Source: Halolactibacillus alkaliphilus (GTDB lineage Bacteria > Bacillota > Bacilli > Bacillales > Amphibacillaceae). Taken from it: DNA of 64,000 nucleotides. A program made the position numbers and the translations under genes. Location of the stretch: positions 29,553 through 93,552 of the forward strand of contig NZ_FOWN01000007.1 in NCBI RefSeq assembly GCF_900115465.1, given 5' to 3'. This document shows positions 34,255 through 44,928 of the stretch, in pieces (within the stretch, counting starts at the first letter, position 1; each line of letters opens with the position of its first letter). Under the pieces are notes generated by a model. That model was not told the DNA's origin. It did not search any database and was given only the letters and a program-made list of their open reading frames with translations.

Positions 34255-34945
34255 CTTTTAACACCTCTTTGATCCATGCTAACTGTGTTTGAAATGATTG
34301 AAGCTTTTCTTGATTGATTACTTTAGCTTTAGACATCTCTTTAATAACTCGTTCTATATTCAATTTTTCTCTTTGCCACTTTTCTTTAAAAATATCCGAT
34401 GATTGTTTTAATAAAAAAGGACCAAATAACTGCGCTTTATCCGTCAGAGATATATCTTCGGCAACTTTATCGGCAACGAGTATTTCATAAATATGACCAT
34501 CTTCTTTTAAAATCTCTTCTGAAACGAGCTCATAATGATGACTTACTAACCATGCTCTCAAATAATGACTATCGATATTAGGTTGTAAAACGAGACGGGT
34601 AACATTTTTTAAATGCTTTTCCCCCTCATCTAAAATAGTCTTTATCAAACCGCCACCCATACCACAAATAACCACTGTATCAACAGGTTCTTCTTCAATA
34701 ACACTAAGCCCATTGCCTTTCCTTACTGAGATTCTATCTGTTAGTTGGTTTCCAGCTACATGGGTCAAGGCCGCTTCATATGGACCTTGATTTAGTTCTC
34801 CTGCAATCCCCTTTGCTGTTAGGTCTTTTTGACAGACGTAGATGGGTAAATACGCATGATCACTACCTATATCTGCAAAATATGCCCCAGAAGCTATAAA
34901 AGAACTCACCAACGTTAATCGCTCTGACAAATTAATTATTTCCAT
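34232..34945 (-). CDS. trmK: tRNA (adenine(22)-N1)-methyltransferase
   Basis: The 237-residue protein has a Rossmann methyltransferase core: DIGSDHAYLPIYVC (SAM loop I), VVICGMGGGLIKTIL (motif IV region) and LVLQPNIDSHYLRAWL. It is followed by a C-terminal coiled coil, as in TrmK. It methylates A22 of tRNA with the N1 position as target. Order trmK-yqfO is the same as in B. subtilis. The usual sigA neighbour cccA (cytochrome c550) is not present; a different membrane-protein gene occupies its place. Confidence 0.93.
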   Translation of the reverse strand: MEIINLSERLTLVSSFIASGAYFADIGSDHAYLPIYVCQKDLTAKGIAGELNQGPYEAALTHVAGNQLTDRISVRKGNGLSVIEEEPVDTVVICGMGGGLIKTILDEGEKHLKNVTRLVLQPNIDSHYLRAWLVSHHYELVSEEILKEDGHIYEILVADKVAEDISLTDKAQLFGPFLLKQSSDIFKEKWQREKLNIERVIKEMSKAKVINQEKLQSFQTQLAWIKEVLKDDDTITD

Positions 34946-35003
34946 AATTCCACACCCCTAACTACCGCATTACTTCCTTATCACTTATATAGCCACAATA
35001 TCA

Positions 35004-35570
35004 TTAAAAGATACCCACAATCCCAAGACCGAGTATGATAACCGTTACGATTAATAGCCATTTATCTTTCTTCATTCCACCAATGATCAATCCGAGCAGA
35101 CTGAAACTAGCAAATACCGCTATTCGGTAAATGTATGCTGGTTGAAAAAAACTACTCATAAACAAGCCTGCCAGTAGCATACTGATAAAAAATATAGCCG
35201 CACTATATGGCACTTTCAGAGCTTGTATACGCAGAGCTAACATGTAAAAAAGCGTCACAACTACCATGCTTGCAACAATCATACTGATTTGAGTGAGTAT
35301 TGATAAATTCACAAGCAATAGCATACTTAACATGAGCGGTATAATCGCCATCATTAATAAACTAAATAAATGCGGTAACAACAACATGAGTCCCTGATCA
35401 CTCGTTTTATGACGTTCGTCTACAAGAAGGTCTTCTCGTTCTTCTTCCACATCTCCTGAACCCTCTGTATATAACGCCAATAAAAAATCACAGTAATGTG
35501 TAGGTAATAAATGATTTGTTTTCCAATATTTTATTTCATGAATTATCGTTTGTTTTCGGTTTTCATCCAT
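35004..35570 (-). CDS. Polytopic membrane protein of unknown function
   Basis: The 188-residue protein has a cytoplasmic N-terminal segment (about 70 residues with the block IKYWKTNHLLPTHYCDFLLALY) followed by five or so membrane helices. I know of similar proteins near sigA in Bacilli but no assigned function. It lies between sigA and trmK on the same strand, but the sigA terminator separates it from sigA, so it probably heads the trmK-yqfO unit. Confidence 0.7.
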   Translation of the reverse strand: MDENRKQTIIHEIKYWKTNHLLPTHYCDFLLALYTEGSGDVEEEREDLLVDERHKTSDQGLMLLLPHLFSLLMMAIIPLMLSMLLLVNLSILTQISMIVASMVVVTLFYMLALRIQALKVPYSAAIFFISMLLAGLFMSSFFQPAYIYRIAVFASFSLLGLIIGGMKKDKWLLIVTVIILGLGIVGIF

Positions 35571-35613
35571 CTTATAACCCCATTTAACTGGTTAATCACT
35601 TTGATGTAAAAAA

Positions 35614-35658
35614 AGTCAATCTAGTTTCAATTGAATCTCAATTGAGACTGGATTGACT
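35614..35658 (-). terminator. Terminator of the dnaG-sigA operon
   Basis: A 21-bp imperfect inverted repeat (35614-35634 with 35638-35658) has a T-run on the minus-strand side. Confidence 0.9.
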
Positions 35659-35673
35659 ATGCCAATCACATAT

Positions 35674-36789
35674 TTATTCTAAGAAATCTTTCAGACGTTT
35701 ACTACGTGATGGGTGTCGAAGTTTACGCAAAGCTTTCGCTTCAATTTGTCGAATACGTTCACGCGTGACACCAAACACTTTACCGACTTCCTCTAGTGTA
35801 CGTGTTCTTCCATCATCAAGACCAAATCTTAATCTTAAAACATTCTCTTCTCTGTCTGTCAATGTGTCTAAAACATCTTCAAGTTGCTCCTTTAATAATT
35901 CATAGGCCGCATGATCAGATGGTGAGGTTGCTTCTTGATCTTCTATAAAATCACCCAGATGTGAATCATCTTCTTCACCAATTGGCGTTTCAAGAGACAC
36001 AGGCTCTTGTGCAATCTTTAAAATTTCTCTAACCTTCTCTGGGGTTAAATCCATTTCATCACCAATCTCTTCAGGAGTAGGCTCACGTCCATAGTCTTGA
36101 AGGAGTTGGCGTTGAATTCTAATTAACTTGTTAATCGTTTCAACCATATGCACTGGAATCCGAATAGTACGCGCCTGATCAGCTATCGCACGTGTAATCG
36201 CCTGGCGAATCCACCATGTAGCATACGTACTGAACTTAAATCCTTTGCGGTGATCAAATTTTTCTACGGCTTTAATAAGCCCCATGTTACCTTCTTGGAT
36301 TAAATCTAAAAACAGCATACCACGACCAACGTAACGCTTGGCAATACTAACAACTAGGCGTAAGTTAGCTTCAGCTAAACGTTGCTTCGCTTCTTCGTCC
36401 CCTTGTTCAATCCGCTCTGCTAAACTAACTTCTTCTTCTGCTGATAAAAGATTCACTCGACCAATCTCTTTTAAATACATACGGACCGGGTCGTTAATCT
36501 TTATACCGATTGGCACAGAAAGGTCATTTAAATCAAATTCTTCTTCTTCCTTTTTTATATCTTTTTCATCTGGGTCTTTCTCTGAATCAGAGATAACATC
36601 AATGCCTTGTTCTGTTAAATATTCATAGAACTCGTCCATTTGATCTGAATCTAACTCAAATATCGCTAAACGTTCTGCTACATCATCGTAAGCAATCACA
36701 CCTGTTTTCTTGCCTAATTCGGTAATCAATTCTTTCGCTTGGTCTAAAGTAATTTCTGCTTCATTTTGTTTCGACTTCTTATCTGCCAT
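35674..36789 (-). CDS. sigA: Primary sigma factor SigA (RpoD)
   Basis: The protein has about 371 residues: region 1.1 at the N-terminus, an acidic stretch ([14 protein letters not shown]), region 1.2 ([11 protein letters not shown]), region 2 ([29 protein letters not shown]), region 3 and region 4 ([34 protein letters not shown]). GGAGGGGG fits the ATG at 36789; a TTG six codons upstream is less likely. It follows dnaG closely, the classical macromolecular-synthesis operon of Firmicutes without rpsU. Confidence 0.98.
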   Translation of the reverse strand: MADKKSKQNEAEITLDQAKELITELGKKTGVIAYDDVAERLAIFELDSDQMDEFYEYLTEQGIDVISDSEKDPDEKDIKKEEEEFDLNDLSVPIGIKINDPVRMYLKEIGRVNLLSAEEEVSLAERIEQGDEEAKQRLAEANLRLVVSIAKRYVGRGMLFLDLIQEGNMGLIKAVEKFDHRKGFKFSTYATWWIRQAITRAIADQARTIRIPVHMVETINKLIRIQRQLLQDYGREPTPEEIGDEMDLTPEKVREILKIAQEPVSLETPIGEEDDSHLGDFIEDQEATSPSDHAAYELLKEQLEDVLDTLTDREENVLRLRFGLDDGRTRTLEEVGKVFGVTRERIRQIEAKALRKLRHPSRSKRLKDFLE

Positions 36790-36816
36790 TACAGCATCCC
36801 CCTCCAACTAACTTCA

Positions 36817-38625
36817 TTATTCACGATTCGGCTCTTTTAATCGTTTACGAATATTAACGATTTCCATACCCAGTTGAGCAGCTTTCGTATAATCTTTCGA
36901 CGCTTCCGCTTGCTTTTGTTGACTTAATAAATCTTTAAGCAATGTTTTATCGCCCTGTTCATTTTGAATCATGTAAATATAATCATTAATTTCTCCCTCT
37001 GTCACCTCTGGCGATAGAGATTGCATGGCCAATTCAATAATTAAATTTTTCACTTCGTGGTCTGAAATGCGTTCAATAAACTGACTAACATCTGCTGGAT
37101 ATCCCGCTTCGTAATGTGCATAAAGATGTGTAACAATCACTTTGTGCATATCAACATTAAATGATGCCCCAAGGCGGTGCTTTATTCTCTCAGCAATAGA
37201 TGCATCATACAACATGTAACTTATCAGTTTACGTTCAGCGTTAAAATACGCCGGCATCAATCGTTGTGGCTTTTTTCTTACGTGTGTTTGTATATTTTTT
37301 TTAGTCACTTGAGGTGTGTGTTGTTGTCTTTTTGATTCAACTTCCCCCAAGATAGTATCGACGGATAAATCATATTCATTCGCTAACTCTCTTACATAAT
37401 GATCTCTTTCAATTGGTTTAACAAGTGTCGCAATATAACGAATGGCTACTTCAATGTATTGCATACGACTTGCCTCAATTGATGTATCATACTGTCGCTT
37501 TAAGTAATTTAAAACGAAACTCATATATGTTGCACTTTGACCTAAAATTTGATGAACAAAAGCCTCACGGCCATTTTTCTTCAAGTAACCATCCGGATCG
37601 TCGCCTTCTGGAATCGAAGCCACGCGCACGCCTATACCCGATTTCTTTAAGCGTTCAGCTGCTTTAAAGGCCGCCTCGATTCCTGCCTTATCACCGTCAT
37701 AACAAACAATAACTTCATCAACATAGCGCTTTAATAATTGTGCTTGATGATCGGTCAGTGCCGTGCCAAGCGACGCAACACCATTTGTTATACCGTACTG
37801 ATCCGCTGTAATCACGTCCATATAACCTTCAAATAATACTGCTTGATTTAATTTTTTCATTTCACTACGGGCATAATCAAAATTATATAGGATGTTACCC
37901 TTTTGAAATAACTTTGATTCCGGACTATTTAAGTACTTTGGGTCTTCATCTGTTATTGTTCGACCGCCAAAACCTACCGTTTTGCCCAAATGGTTTCTAA
38001 TGGGAAAGACAACCCGTCCTCTAAAACGATCCAATACTTTACCATCTTCTGTTTCAGACAATACACCAGTATGAGCAAGGTGATTTAAACGAAAAGACTT
38101 CTTTTCCAGTAAAGTTGTCGTAACATCGCTTTGGTAAGGAGAAAAACCAATTTTAAACTTTTTAATGACGTCTTCTGTGAGACCTCTTTTCTCCAAATAC
38201 TGTTTAGCTTCTTCTGCCCCGTTAGCATGAACTAACAAATGATGATAGAACATCGTTAAGAACTCATAAGCATTTAAACTCTCTTGGTCGATTTGATTGT
38301 TTTGTTGGGTGTGCTGACTTGAGACAGTCTCAGGTAGAGATAACCCACTTTTATTCGCCAAGTATTCAACTGCTTGATAGAAAGTGAAACCTTCAAGTTC
38401 CATTAAAAAATTAAACACATTGCCACCCTTACCACAACCAAAACAATGATAGATTTGTTTGTCTTGTGTCACAGAAAAAGAGGGGGTATTTTCACCATGG
38501 AAAGGACATAAACCAAAATAGTTTCGACCTTTCTTTTTTAAAGAAACATGTTCACCCACCACATCTACGATATCATTCGCTTTTCGAATTTCTTCGATTA
38601 ATTCTTCAGGAATTTGTCCTGCCAT
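36817..38625 (-). CDS. dnaG: DNA primase
   Basis: The protein has about 602 residues. An N-terminal zinc ribbon (CPFHGENTPSFSVTQDKQIYHCFGCGKGG), a TOPRIM core (ILFEGYMDVITADQ, then CYDGDKAG) and a C-terminal helicase-binding domain are in the usual order. The ATG at 38625 gives MAGQIPEELIEEI, matching the family. ATG and GTG codons at 38631 and 38640 are alternatives, because the ribosome-binding site (GGTGATGG) is weakly placed. It primes Okazaki fragments with DnaB. Confidence 0.95.
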   Translation of the reverse strand: MAGQIPEELIEEIRKANDIVDVVGEHVSLKKKGRNYFGLCPFHGENTPSFSVTQDKQIYHCFGCGKGGNVFNFLMELEGFTFYQAVEYLANKSGLSLPETVSSQHTQQNNQIDQESLNAYEFLTMFYHHLLVHANGAEEAKQYLEKRGLTEDVIKKFKIGFSPYQSDVTTTLLEKKSFRLNHLAHTGVLSETEDGKVLDRFRGRVVFPIRNHLGKTVGFGGRTITDEDPKYLNSPESKLFQKGNILYNFDYARSEMKKLNQAVLFEGYMDVITADQYGITNGVASLGTALTDHQAQLLKRYVDEVIVCYDGDKAGIEAAFKAAERLKKSGIGVRVASIPEGDDPDGYLKKNGREAFVHQILGQSATYMSFVLNYLKRQYDTSIEASRMQYIEVAIRYIATLVKPIERDHYVRELANEYDLSVDTILGEVESKRQQHTPQVTKKNIQTHVRKKPQRLMPAYFNAERKLISYMLYDASIAERIKHRLGASFNVDMHKVIVTHLYAHYEAGYPADVSQFIERISDHEVKNLIIELAMQSLSPEVTEGEINDYIYMIQNEQGDKTLLKDLLSQQKQAEASKDYTKAAQLGMEIVNIRKRLKEPNRE

Positions 38626-38913
38626 ATCCATCACCAACACTTAATTTCAAGATAAAATCAAAAAATCCTTCAAGATTCGACATCTAGAAGAAAAAAATAA
38701 TCCCATCTCGTGATAGTATTACTTTACCTTTAATATCAATCAATTAAACGTCTTTCATATGTTTCACCTTACTAAGACGTTTGTTTAATGACTAATTCTT
38801 TATAAAAGTTAAAAAATCCTGCTTAATTTTAAAAAAAAATGCAAGAAAATAGTTTTTCACGCAAATATTAATTATAGTACAAAAAGAATGAAAGTACAAA
38901 ACATTTATTTCAA

Positions 38914-38980
38914 ATTGAACTACCCCCACCTAACATTCTCACGAATGTTTGAGGAAGGTGTCTTCTCTCTCTAAGACGAT
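38914..38980 (-). repeat. TnpB right-end-like hairpin module, copy 3 (no tnpB)
   Basis: Read on the minus strand, its first half matches the module after yqfT (GTCTTAGAG, GAAGACACCTTCCTCA) and its second half matches the end of the dead tnpB element (CATTCGTGAGAATGTTAGG, then GTAGTTCAAT). It is therefore an element end without any gene, like a miniature relative of IS200/IS605 elements, placed just after the ppsR terminator. Confidence 0.6.
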
Positions 38981-39031
38981 AAAAAGAAACCCCTTTGCGT
39001 CTGATAGATTCTAAACGAAAGGAATTTCTTT
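38981..39031 (-). terminator. Terminator of ppsR
   Basis: AAAGAAATTCCTTTCG pairs with CGCAAAGGGGTTTCTTT on the minus strand and runs into TTT. Confidence 0.75.
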
Positions 39032-39043
39032 AGACATAGTTAT

Positions 39044-39850
39044 TTAATTTAACATTTGCAATTGCAAAATGATGTTAGCTGTTTCTTCAACTGCTTTATA
39101 AGACACATCAATGACTGGACATCCTAAACGTTCAACGAGTGTTTCAAAATACTCGAGTTCTTGTTCAATTCGCGTTGTCGTAGCATAATTTGCATTAGGT
39201 TTTAATCCGAGAGCTTTTAATCTTTCTTTTCTAATATCATTAAGCTTCTGAGAATTAATTTTTAACCCAATACATTTACTTGGATCAACAGAAAATAATT
39301 CTTTAGGCGGGTCTACTTCTGGAACGATTGGAACGTTTGCTACTTTAAAACTCTTCAGCGCTAAATACTGGCTGAGTGGTGTTTTTGATGTTCGAGAAAT
39401 ACCAACAAGAACAATATCGGCTTTTTCAATGCCTCTAGGGTCACGTCCATCATCATATTTAACGGCAAATTCAATCGCTTCAATCCGTTTAAAATAAGCT
39501 TCATCTAGTTGGTGATTAAGACCTGGCTTAACACGCGGTTTCTTTTTAAACATCCGTTCCATTGCATCTAACATCGGTCCTAAAATATCAATTGCCTCAA
39601 TATCTAACTCAACTGACCGCTCATAAATATATTCTCTTAATTCAGGATCAACAAGTGTATACCCGACAATTGCCCGTTCTCTAGCAACTGTCATCAACAC
39701 ATGATTGATTTTCTCCCGCCCATCAACATAAGGTTCTCTTACTAATTCATATTCATGATGATCACCAAATTGTAACAAGGCTGACTTTATAACTTTTTCA
39801 GCAGTTTCTCCGAGTGAATCAGAAACTAAATATATAATAGGTTTGACCAT
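39044..39850 (-). CDS. ppsR: Bifunctional PPDK regulatory kinase/phosphorylase (DUF299)
   Basis: The protein has about 268 residues with the DUF299 P-loop [16 protein letters not shown] near residue 150 and the N-terminal block [17 protein letters not shown]. In this family the protein regulates pyruvate phosphate dikinase or PEP synthase by ADP-dependent phosphorylation; in B. subtilis it is YqfL. AGGAGA precedes the ATG at 39850. It follows glyS by 21 bp; the ccpN gene that often accompanies it is missing. Confidence 0.92.
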   Translation of the reverse strand: MVKPIIYLVSDSLGETAEKVIKSALLQFGDHHEYELVREPYVDGREKINHVLMTVARERAIVGYTLVDPELREYIYERSVELDIEAIDILGPMLDAMERMFKKKPRVKPGLNHQLDEAYFKRIEAIEFAVKYDDGRDPRGIEKADIVLVGISRTSKTPLSQYLALKSFKVANVPIVPEVDPPKELFSVDPSKCIGLKINSQKLNDIRKERLKALGLKPNANYATTTRIEQELEYFETLVERLGCPVIDVSYKAVEETANIILQLQMLN

Positions 39851-39871
39851 ACCGCATCTCCTCACACTTGA

Positions 39872-41959
39872 TTAAAATTGCTGTTTCCATTCTATAAGGG
39901 TGAAATCACCAAGCGCATCCACTAACTTTTTAATTTGACACAGTAAAGCAAGACGGTTGTTTTTCACTTTATCATCATCAACCATGACCATCGTTTTATC
40001 AAAGAATTGACTAATCTCAGGTGTTAATTGACTTAAATCATGTAAAGCTTCGGCATATAATTCTTCATCAATTTTAGCTTTAAATGGCGCACGCACCTCC
40101 AGCAACGTTTGATATAGCGCTGTTTCGGACTCGTTTTCAAAAAGTGATGCTTGTACGTCTTTATCTTCAGCTTTTTTCGCTAAATTCATCACCCTAACGA
40201 GTGCTTCTTGCGTCTCTTTAAATCCTTCATCCTTTCGCTTAGCTTCAAGCAGTGATGCCTTCATAAAGAGTTGGTGTAAACGACCAAGTCCATTAAATGT
40301 CACAGCATCTACAACATCACGTTCGACACTCCGGTCTTTAGCTAAAAAGCTAACCCTCGCAAGGAAGAACTCTTTTACATGATTTTTAACAATTCGGTAA
40401 TCTGCTACCTCTATCTCTGTTGTTTCATAATGACTAATGACTAGATCCAGTAAGTCTTCAAACGACATTGACCAACCAAAACGCTCAAGGATTTGGACAA
40501 TCCCCATTGATTGTCTTCTGAGTGCATAGGGATCTTGTGATCCTGTCGGCATTAAACCAACAGCAATACACCCTACTATCGTATCCATTTTGTCACTAAC
40601 ACTAACAATTTGGCCTACGATGGATGCAGGTAAGTCATCCTGCGCATGACGTGGCATGTACTGTTCATTTAAAGCGATACATACCGCTTCATCTTCCCCT
40701 TTCAACCGCGCATATTTCTCTCCCATAACACCTTGTAAATTTGTAAATTCATTGACCATTTGTGTCACTAAATCAAACTTACTAATTTCAGCCGCACGAC
40801 GAACCTGGCCAACCTGCTCTGAGTTTAACCCAAGAGCAGCAGCAATTGATTGGGCAATAGCTTGAACACGCGTCACTTTGTCATGTAGTGTACCTAACTT
40901 TTCTTGGAAAACCATCCGTTTTAGTTTATCATTATTTGCTTCAATTGTTTGTTTTTGATCTTCATCATAGAAAAAGACAGCATCTTTTAAGCGGGCATTT
41001 AAGACCTTTTCATTTCCTCGTTTAACAGTATCTATATTGGCATCATCACCATTTCGGACGGCAATAAAGTAAGGCAATAATGACTGATCTTTTTTCCGCA
41101 CCGGGAAATAACGTTGGTGTTCTTTCATTGATGTGATGAGCGCCTCTTCAGGTACCGCAAGAAATTCTTTGCTGAATTCACCATAAAAGGCTGTCGGATA
41201 TTCAACAAGATGCGTCACTTCTTCTAACAATTCGACATCTACTGGTACAACAAACCCTTGAGCTTCTTCTAATGCTTTAATTTGGTCAACAATCATTTGT
41301 TGCCTTTCACACGTATTAGCAATTACATATTGTTGTTTTAATACAGCTCGGTAATCCAGGGCATCCTCAATTGCTACTGTAGTACCTAAAAAGCGATGAC
41401 CTCTCGTTTCATTTGCTGATACAACACCTTCTATTTCCATTGGAATGACACTTTTATCATTAAGGGCAACGATCCATTTAATTGGGCGAATAAAACGAAG
41501 CTGCCTCGTGCCCCAACGCATGTTCTTTGGGAAGTTCAGTGATAGTACCACATCTTTAAAACTTGGCAAAATGTCACTTGCTGATGCACCTTCAATGAAT
41601 TTCTCGACAAAAATATAGTCGAAACCATCAACTTGTTTAATTACAATATCATCAACCGTCTTACCTTGACCTTTACAAAAACCTATGGCCGCTTTAGACC
41701 ATTGACCTTCTTGGTCTTTGGCTATTTGTAGTTTTGGTCCCCGCACTTCCTCATGTAAGTCTGGTTGTTTAGCTTCCAATTTATGAATCAGAACAGCAAA
41801 TCGTCGAGGTGTAATAAACGTCTCTAACTTTTCATAAGCTAAACGAGCATCATTTAGCCACGTGGCGGTTTTCTCTTTTAACTGACGTTCAGTATCTGTT
41901 AAAAACCTTGCCGGCATTTCTTCTAACCCAATTTCAAAAAGTATAGTGTGTGTTTTCAT
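39872..41959 (-). CDS. glyS: Glycyl-tRNA synthetase beta subunit
   Basis: The 695-residue protein begins [15 protein letters not shown] and contains the HD-like and C-terminal anticodon-binding domains of bacterial GlyS. It forms an alpha2beta2 enzyme with GlyQ and recognises tRNA-Gly. Its ATG overlaps the glyQ stop by 4 bp. The length fits the family. Confidence 0.97.
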   Translation of the reverse strand: MKTHTILFEIGLEEMPARFLTDTERQLKEKTATWLNDARLAYEKLETFITPRRFAVLIHKLEAKQPDLHEEVRGPKLQIAKDQEGQWSKAAIGFCKGQGKTVDDIVIKQVDGFDYIFVEKFIEGASASDILPSFKDVVLSLNFPKNMRWGTRQLRFIRPIKWIVALNDKSVIPMEIEGVVSANETRGHRFLGTTVAIEDALDYRAVLKQQYVIANTCERQQMIVDQIKALEEAQGFVVPVDVELLEEVTHLVEYPTAFYGEFSKEFLAVPEEALITSMKEHQRYFPVRKKDQSLLPYFIAVRNGDDANIDTVKRGNEKVLNARLKDAVFFYDEDQKQTIEANNDKLKRMVFQEKLGTLHDKVTRVQAIAQSIAAALGLNSEQVGQVRRAAEISKFDLVTQMVNEFTNLQGVMGEKYARLKGEDEAVCIALNEQYMPRHAQDDLPASIVGQIVSVSDKMDTIVGCIAVGLMPTGSQDPYALRRQSMGIVQILERFGWSMSFEDLLDLVISHYETTEIEVADYRIVKNHVKEFFLARVSFLAKDRSVERDVVDAVTFNGLGRLHQLFMKASLLEAKRKDEGFKETQEALVRVMNLAKKAEDKDVQASLFENESETALYQTLLEVRAPFKAKIDEELYAEALHDLSQLTPEISQFFDKTMVMVDDDKVKNNRLALLCQIKKLVDALGDFTLIEWKQQF

Positions 41960-42837
41960 GATACCCCTCCATCTTTTAACATTGGAAACCCTAAAACTTC
42001 ACGTTTTTCTACGTATAATTTAGAAATTTCTCTTGCTAGATTTCTTACACGTCCAATATAGCCCGTTCGTTCAGTGACCGATATCACCCCGCGCGCATCT
42101 AGTAAATTAAATGTGTGTGAACATTTCAAAACATAGTCGTAAGCAGGAAATACTAAACTTTTCTCCATTGCTCGTTTAGCTTCTTGTTCATATTGATTAA
42201 ATAAATTAAAAAGCAGGTCCGTGTCAGATGCTTCAAATGTATAGGTCGAATGTTCAAATTCTGGTTGATAGAAAATATCACGTACTGTTACACCTTCTGT
42301 CCATGTTAAATCAAAGACGTTTTCTTTATCTTGGATATAAGATGCAAGACGTTCCATACCATACGTGATTTCAACAGCTACCGGCTTAGCCTCTAAACCA
42401 CCGATTTGTTGAAAATAAGTGAACTGTGTTATTTCCATACCATCTAACCACACTTCCCAACCAAGACCTGCCGCACCTAACGTTGGATTTTCCCAATTGT
42501 CTTCCACAAACCGAATATCATGCTCAAGTGGATTAATCCCCAACTTTTCTAACGATGATAAGTATAGTTCTTGAATATTATCAGGTGAAGGTTTCATAAT
42601 TACTTGAAATTGATGGTGTTGATACAAGCGATTAGGGTTGTCACCATAACGACCATCAGCCGGGCGACGTGAAGGTTCAACATAAGCAACGTTCCATGGT
42701 TCTGGCCCTAAACTTCTTAAGAGTGTCATCGGCGACATCGTTCCTGCGCCCTTTTCTGTATCATACGCTTGCATAAGAATACAGCCTTGATCTGACCAAT
42801 GTTTTTGTAGTGTTAAAATCATATCTTGAATATGCAT
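41956..42837 (-). CDS. glyQ: Glycyl-tRNA synthetase alpha subunit
   Basis: The 293-residue class II catalytic subunit has [34 protein letters not shown] N-terminal sequence, the [12 protein letters not shown] motif and the [23 protein letters not shown] block. It activates glycine and charges tRNA-Gly with GlyS. GAGGAGG lies 8 bp before the ATG. A T-box leader controls the operon. Confidence 0.98.
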   Translation of the reverse strand: MHIQDMILTLQKHWSDQGCILMQAYDTEKGAGTMSPMTLLRSLGPEPWNVAYVEPSRRPADGRYGDNPNRLYQHHQFQVIMKPSPDNIQELYLSSLEKLGINPLEHDIRFVEDNWENPTLGAAGLGWEVWLDGMEITQFTYFQQIGGLEAKPVAVEITYGMERLASYIQDKENVFDLTWTEGVTVRDIFYQPEFEHSTYTFEASDTDLLFNLFNQYEQEAKRAMEKSLVFPAYDYVLKCSHTFNLLDARGVISVTERTGYIGRVRNLAREISKLYVEKREVLGFPMLKDGGVS

Positions 42838-42907
42838 GTATACTTCCTCCTCAGTTCTAGTTAGTTGCTCATTTATTCATTTTTTCTTTTTGCACATAAT
42901 TACGGGT

Positions 42908-42956
42908 TTATTGAACTTTCCCCTCACACTGACGTAATGAGAAGAAGGTGCCTTCC
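42908..42956 (-). repeat. TnpB right-end-like hairpin module, copy 4, inside the glyQS leader
   Basis: On the minus strand it reads GAAGGCACCTTCTTCTCA, a hairpin, then GTGAGGGGAAAGTTCAAT. This is the same start and end as the other modules with a diverged loop. It sits between the T-box terminator and the glyQ ribosome-binding site, so it is transcribed only when the T-box reads through. Confidence 0.45.
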
Positions 42957-42963
42957 CGCAAAA

Positions 42964-43190
42964 AAATAGAAATCCCATCCCTATGCCTCAATTAAATTGA
43001 AACATAGGGACGGGATTTCCGCGGTTCCACCCTACTTACTAAAGCAAGCTTTAGTCACTTTTTTTCACAATGTGCTCAAGAGTGCCTTCAAATAAATTAA
43101 CCTATTTGGCTTCCACTACCCCAAATTCGCTGTATGGTTTATCACTTATTTTACTTTTCTCTATCCTCGCAACGACAATTATTATAGTTA
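42964..43190 (-). ncRNA. Glycyl T-box leader of glyQS
   Basis: The minus strand holds the T-box core AGGGTGGAACCGCG (about 43,019-43,032), preceded by the conserved GGCACTCTTGAGC stretch. It is followed by a terminator whose stem uses AAATCCCGTCCCTATG and CATAGGGATGGGATTT and ends in a T-run at about 42,961. Uncharged tRNA-Gly stabilises the antiterminator and allows glyQS expression. The stem I specifier loop is present in outline, but I did not place the specifier codon with certainty. Confidence 0.92.
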
Positions 43191-43192
43191 AA

Positions 43193-43221
43193 ATCTTAAT
43201 GAAATTGACGCTATTTGTCAA
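43193..43221 (-). promoter_or_regulatory. Promoter of the glyQS T-box operon
   Basis: On the minus strand consensus TTGACA (43216-43221) and TAAGAT (43193-43198) are separated by 17 bp, directly before the T-box leader and within the gap after recO. Confidence 0.85.
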
Positions 43222-43224
43222 GCG

Positions 43225-43968
43225 CTACTTTAAGCTATCAATTTGATCTAAAAAACGGCGTGACTTTAAAAAGATACCAGAATGATGTTCAAAGTATGCC
43301 TTTAAAACTTGGTTTAATAACTGCTTATTCTCTTCTTTAACGGAAATATTCTCTACACGTTTAAGGTCAACCTCACTAAAGATGCGTAACAGTTTAATAA
43401 CTTGTTCGTTTAACTTTAAACTGTATGCATCCTTTATACCACAAGACGTACAGAGTGTCCCACCGTCTCCAACGGAGAAATAAGTTAGATTTGAAGTGGT
43501 TCCACAAGCTAGGCAATGCTCTAGTAAAGGTTTAATACCGATAAGCGGGTAAAGTTTCATCTCATACATCATGGCTATTATTGCTGGGTCTTTGTCCTGT
43601 TCAATCGCAGTTAAAGTAAGGAGCAGTTGGTCATAAATATATGGTAACGTCACTCTCTCCTCAATGACACGATATGTCAATTCAGTCACATAGCTGGCAT
43701 AGGCTGTTTTGAATAAATCCTCTCTCACTTTTCGAAACGAATGAATTACGTCACCTTGTTGCAGAGTGCCTAGCCCTTTTCCTACACGCAATAAATAATC
43801 ACCTTGGATAAACATTTGTATAATTGCCCCATTACGACTTCTCGGTTTTTTTACTCCTTGAGCAATCACACCGATTTTCCCAAACCGTTTCGTAAATAAC
43901 GTAACGATTTTATGCGTTTCCTTATAGTCAAGTGTACGAATTACGATGCCTTCTGTCTTTTCAAACAT
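43225..43968 (-). CDS. recO: DNA repair protein RecO
   Basis: The 247-residue protein has an N-terminal OB fold (EGIVIRTLDYKETHKIVTLFTKRFGKIGVIAQGVKKPRSRNG) and a zinc site made by CLACG and CTSCG near residues 152-174. RecO loads RecA with RecR in recombinational repair. It lies 29 bp after era; the small yqzL gene usually found between them in Bacillus is missing. No terminator separates it from the glyQS promoter. Confidence 0.95.
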   Translation of the reverse strand: MFEKTEGIVIRTLDYKETHKIVTLFTKRFGKIGVIAQGVKKPRSRNGAIIQMFIQGDYLLRVGKGLGTLQQGDVIHSFRKVREDLFKTAYASYVTELTYRVIEERVTLPYIYDQLLLTLTAIEQDKDPAIIAMMYEMKLYPLIGIKPLLEHCLACGTTSNLTYFSVGDGGTLCTSCGIKDAYSLKLNEQVIKLLRIFSEVDLKRVENISVKEENKQLLNQVLKAYFEHHSGIFLKSRRFLDQIDSLK

Positions 43969-43997
43969 CTTATCACCGACTTCCTCTAACCGTTTAA

Positions 43998-44906
43998 TTA
44001 ACGGTAATCATCCGGATTAAAGCCGAATTCACTCAAATAGCGTTCTTGATTACGCCAGTCTTTTTTTACTTTGACCCATAATTCTAGATAGACTTTATTT
44101 CCTAATAAGCGTTCAATATCACGCCGGGCTTGGTGACCAATTTTCTTTAACATCGAACCTTGCTTACCAATAATAATACCTTTTTGCGTTGACCGTTCTA
44201 CGATAATGTTCGCTTGAACAAGAACTTTTTCATCTGGATTCTTCTCAATCTTTTCAATAACGACCGCGATAGAATGCGGCACCTCTTCGCGTGTATGATG
44301 CAATACTTTTTCGCGAATTAATTCGCTAATAATAAATCTTTCTGGGTGATCGGTCACTTGATCTTTCGGGTAATACTGCGGCCCCTCTGGTAACTGATCT
44401 GTTAACACTTCTAACAAATGTGTTACATTATTTCCTTCAAGTGCTGAAATTGGAATAATTTCTTTAAAATCAAACTTATCTTTATACTCAGTGATTAACT
44501 GAAATAATTTATCTGGATGAATACGATCAATTTTATTAATAATCAAATAAACTGGTTTTTTCACTCTTTCTAGTCGATCAATGATGTATTGATCACCTCT
44601 ACCGAAGCCTTCTTCAGCATTAATCATAAATAAAATTGCATCCACTTCATTAAGTGTATTTTCAGCTAATTTCACCATAAAATCACCTAAACGGTGTTTA
44701 GGTTTATGAATTCCCGGTGTATCAATGAAGACAATTTGTGCATCTTCTGTCGTTAGAACACCTTGAATAGTGTTACGCGTTGTTTGTGCTTTATCACTCA
44801 TTATGGCAATTTTTTGACCAATAACTCTATTTAAAAATGTTGATTTCCCAACATTTGGTCGTCCGATAATAGTAATAAACCCTGATTTAAACTCTTTATT
44901 TGTCAT
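43998..44906 (-). CDS. era: GTPase Era
   Basis: The 302-residue protein has G1 GRPNVGKST, the Thr of G2 in TTRNTIQG, G3 [14 protein letters not shown]4 NKID and G5 ISALEGNN, followed by a KH domain ([13 protein letters not shown]). It binds the 3' end of 16S rRNA and takes part in 30S assembly. It is in the ybeY-dgkA-era-recO gene string. The cdd gene often found before era in B. subtilis is absent. Confidence 0.98.
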   Translation of the reverse strand: MTNKEFKSGFITIIGRPNVGKSTFLNRVIGQKIAIMSDKAQTTRNTIQGVLTTEDAQIVFIDTPGIHKPKHRLGDFMVKLAENTLNEVDAILFMINAEEGFGRGDQYIIDRLERVKKPVYLIINKIDRIHPDKLFQLITEYKDKFDFKEIIPISALEGNNVTHLLEVLTDQLPEGPQYYPKDQVTDHPERFIISELIREKVLHHTREEVPHSIAVVIEKIEKNPDEKVLVQANIIVERSTQKGIIIGKQGSMLKKIGHQARRDIERLLGNKVYLELWVKVKKDWRNQERYLSEFGFNPDDYR

Positions 44907-44928
44907 AATTTCTTTCCTCCATCTGTGA

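Larger units (their letters stand above)
38641..39043. other. 403-bp intergenic region between ppsR and dnaG
   Basis: It holds the ppsR terminator (38,981-39,031), a TnpB right-end-like module (38,914-38,980), and further toward dnaG an A/T-rich stretch with a 9-bp inverted repeat AAACGTCTT/AAGACGTTT (about 38,752-38,788). A TTGATT sequence followed after 17 bp by AATACT is a possible promoter for dnaG-sigA. No coding frame is apparent. ccpN, often near here, is absent. Confidence 0.55.
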
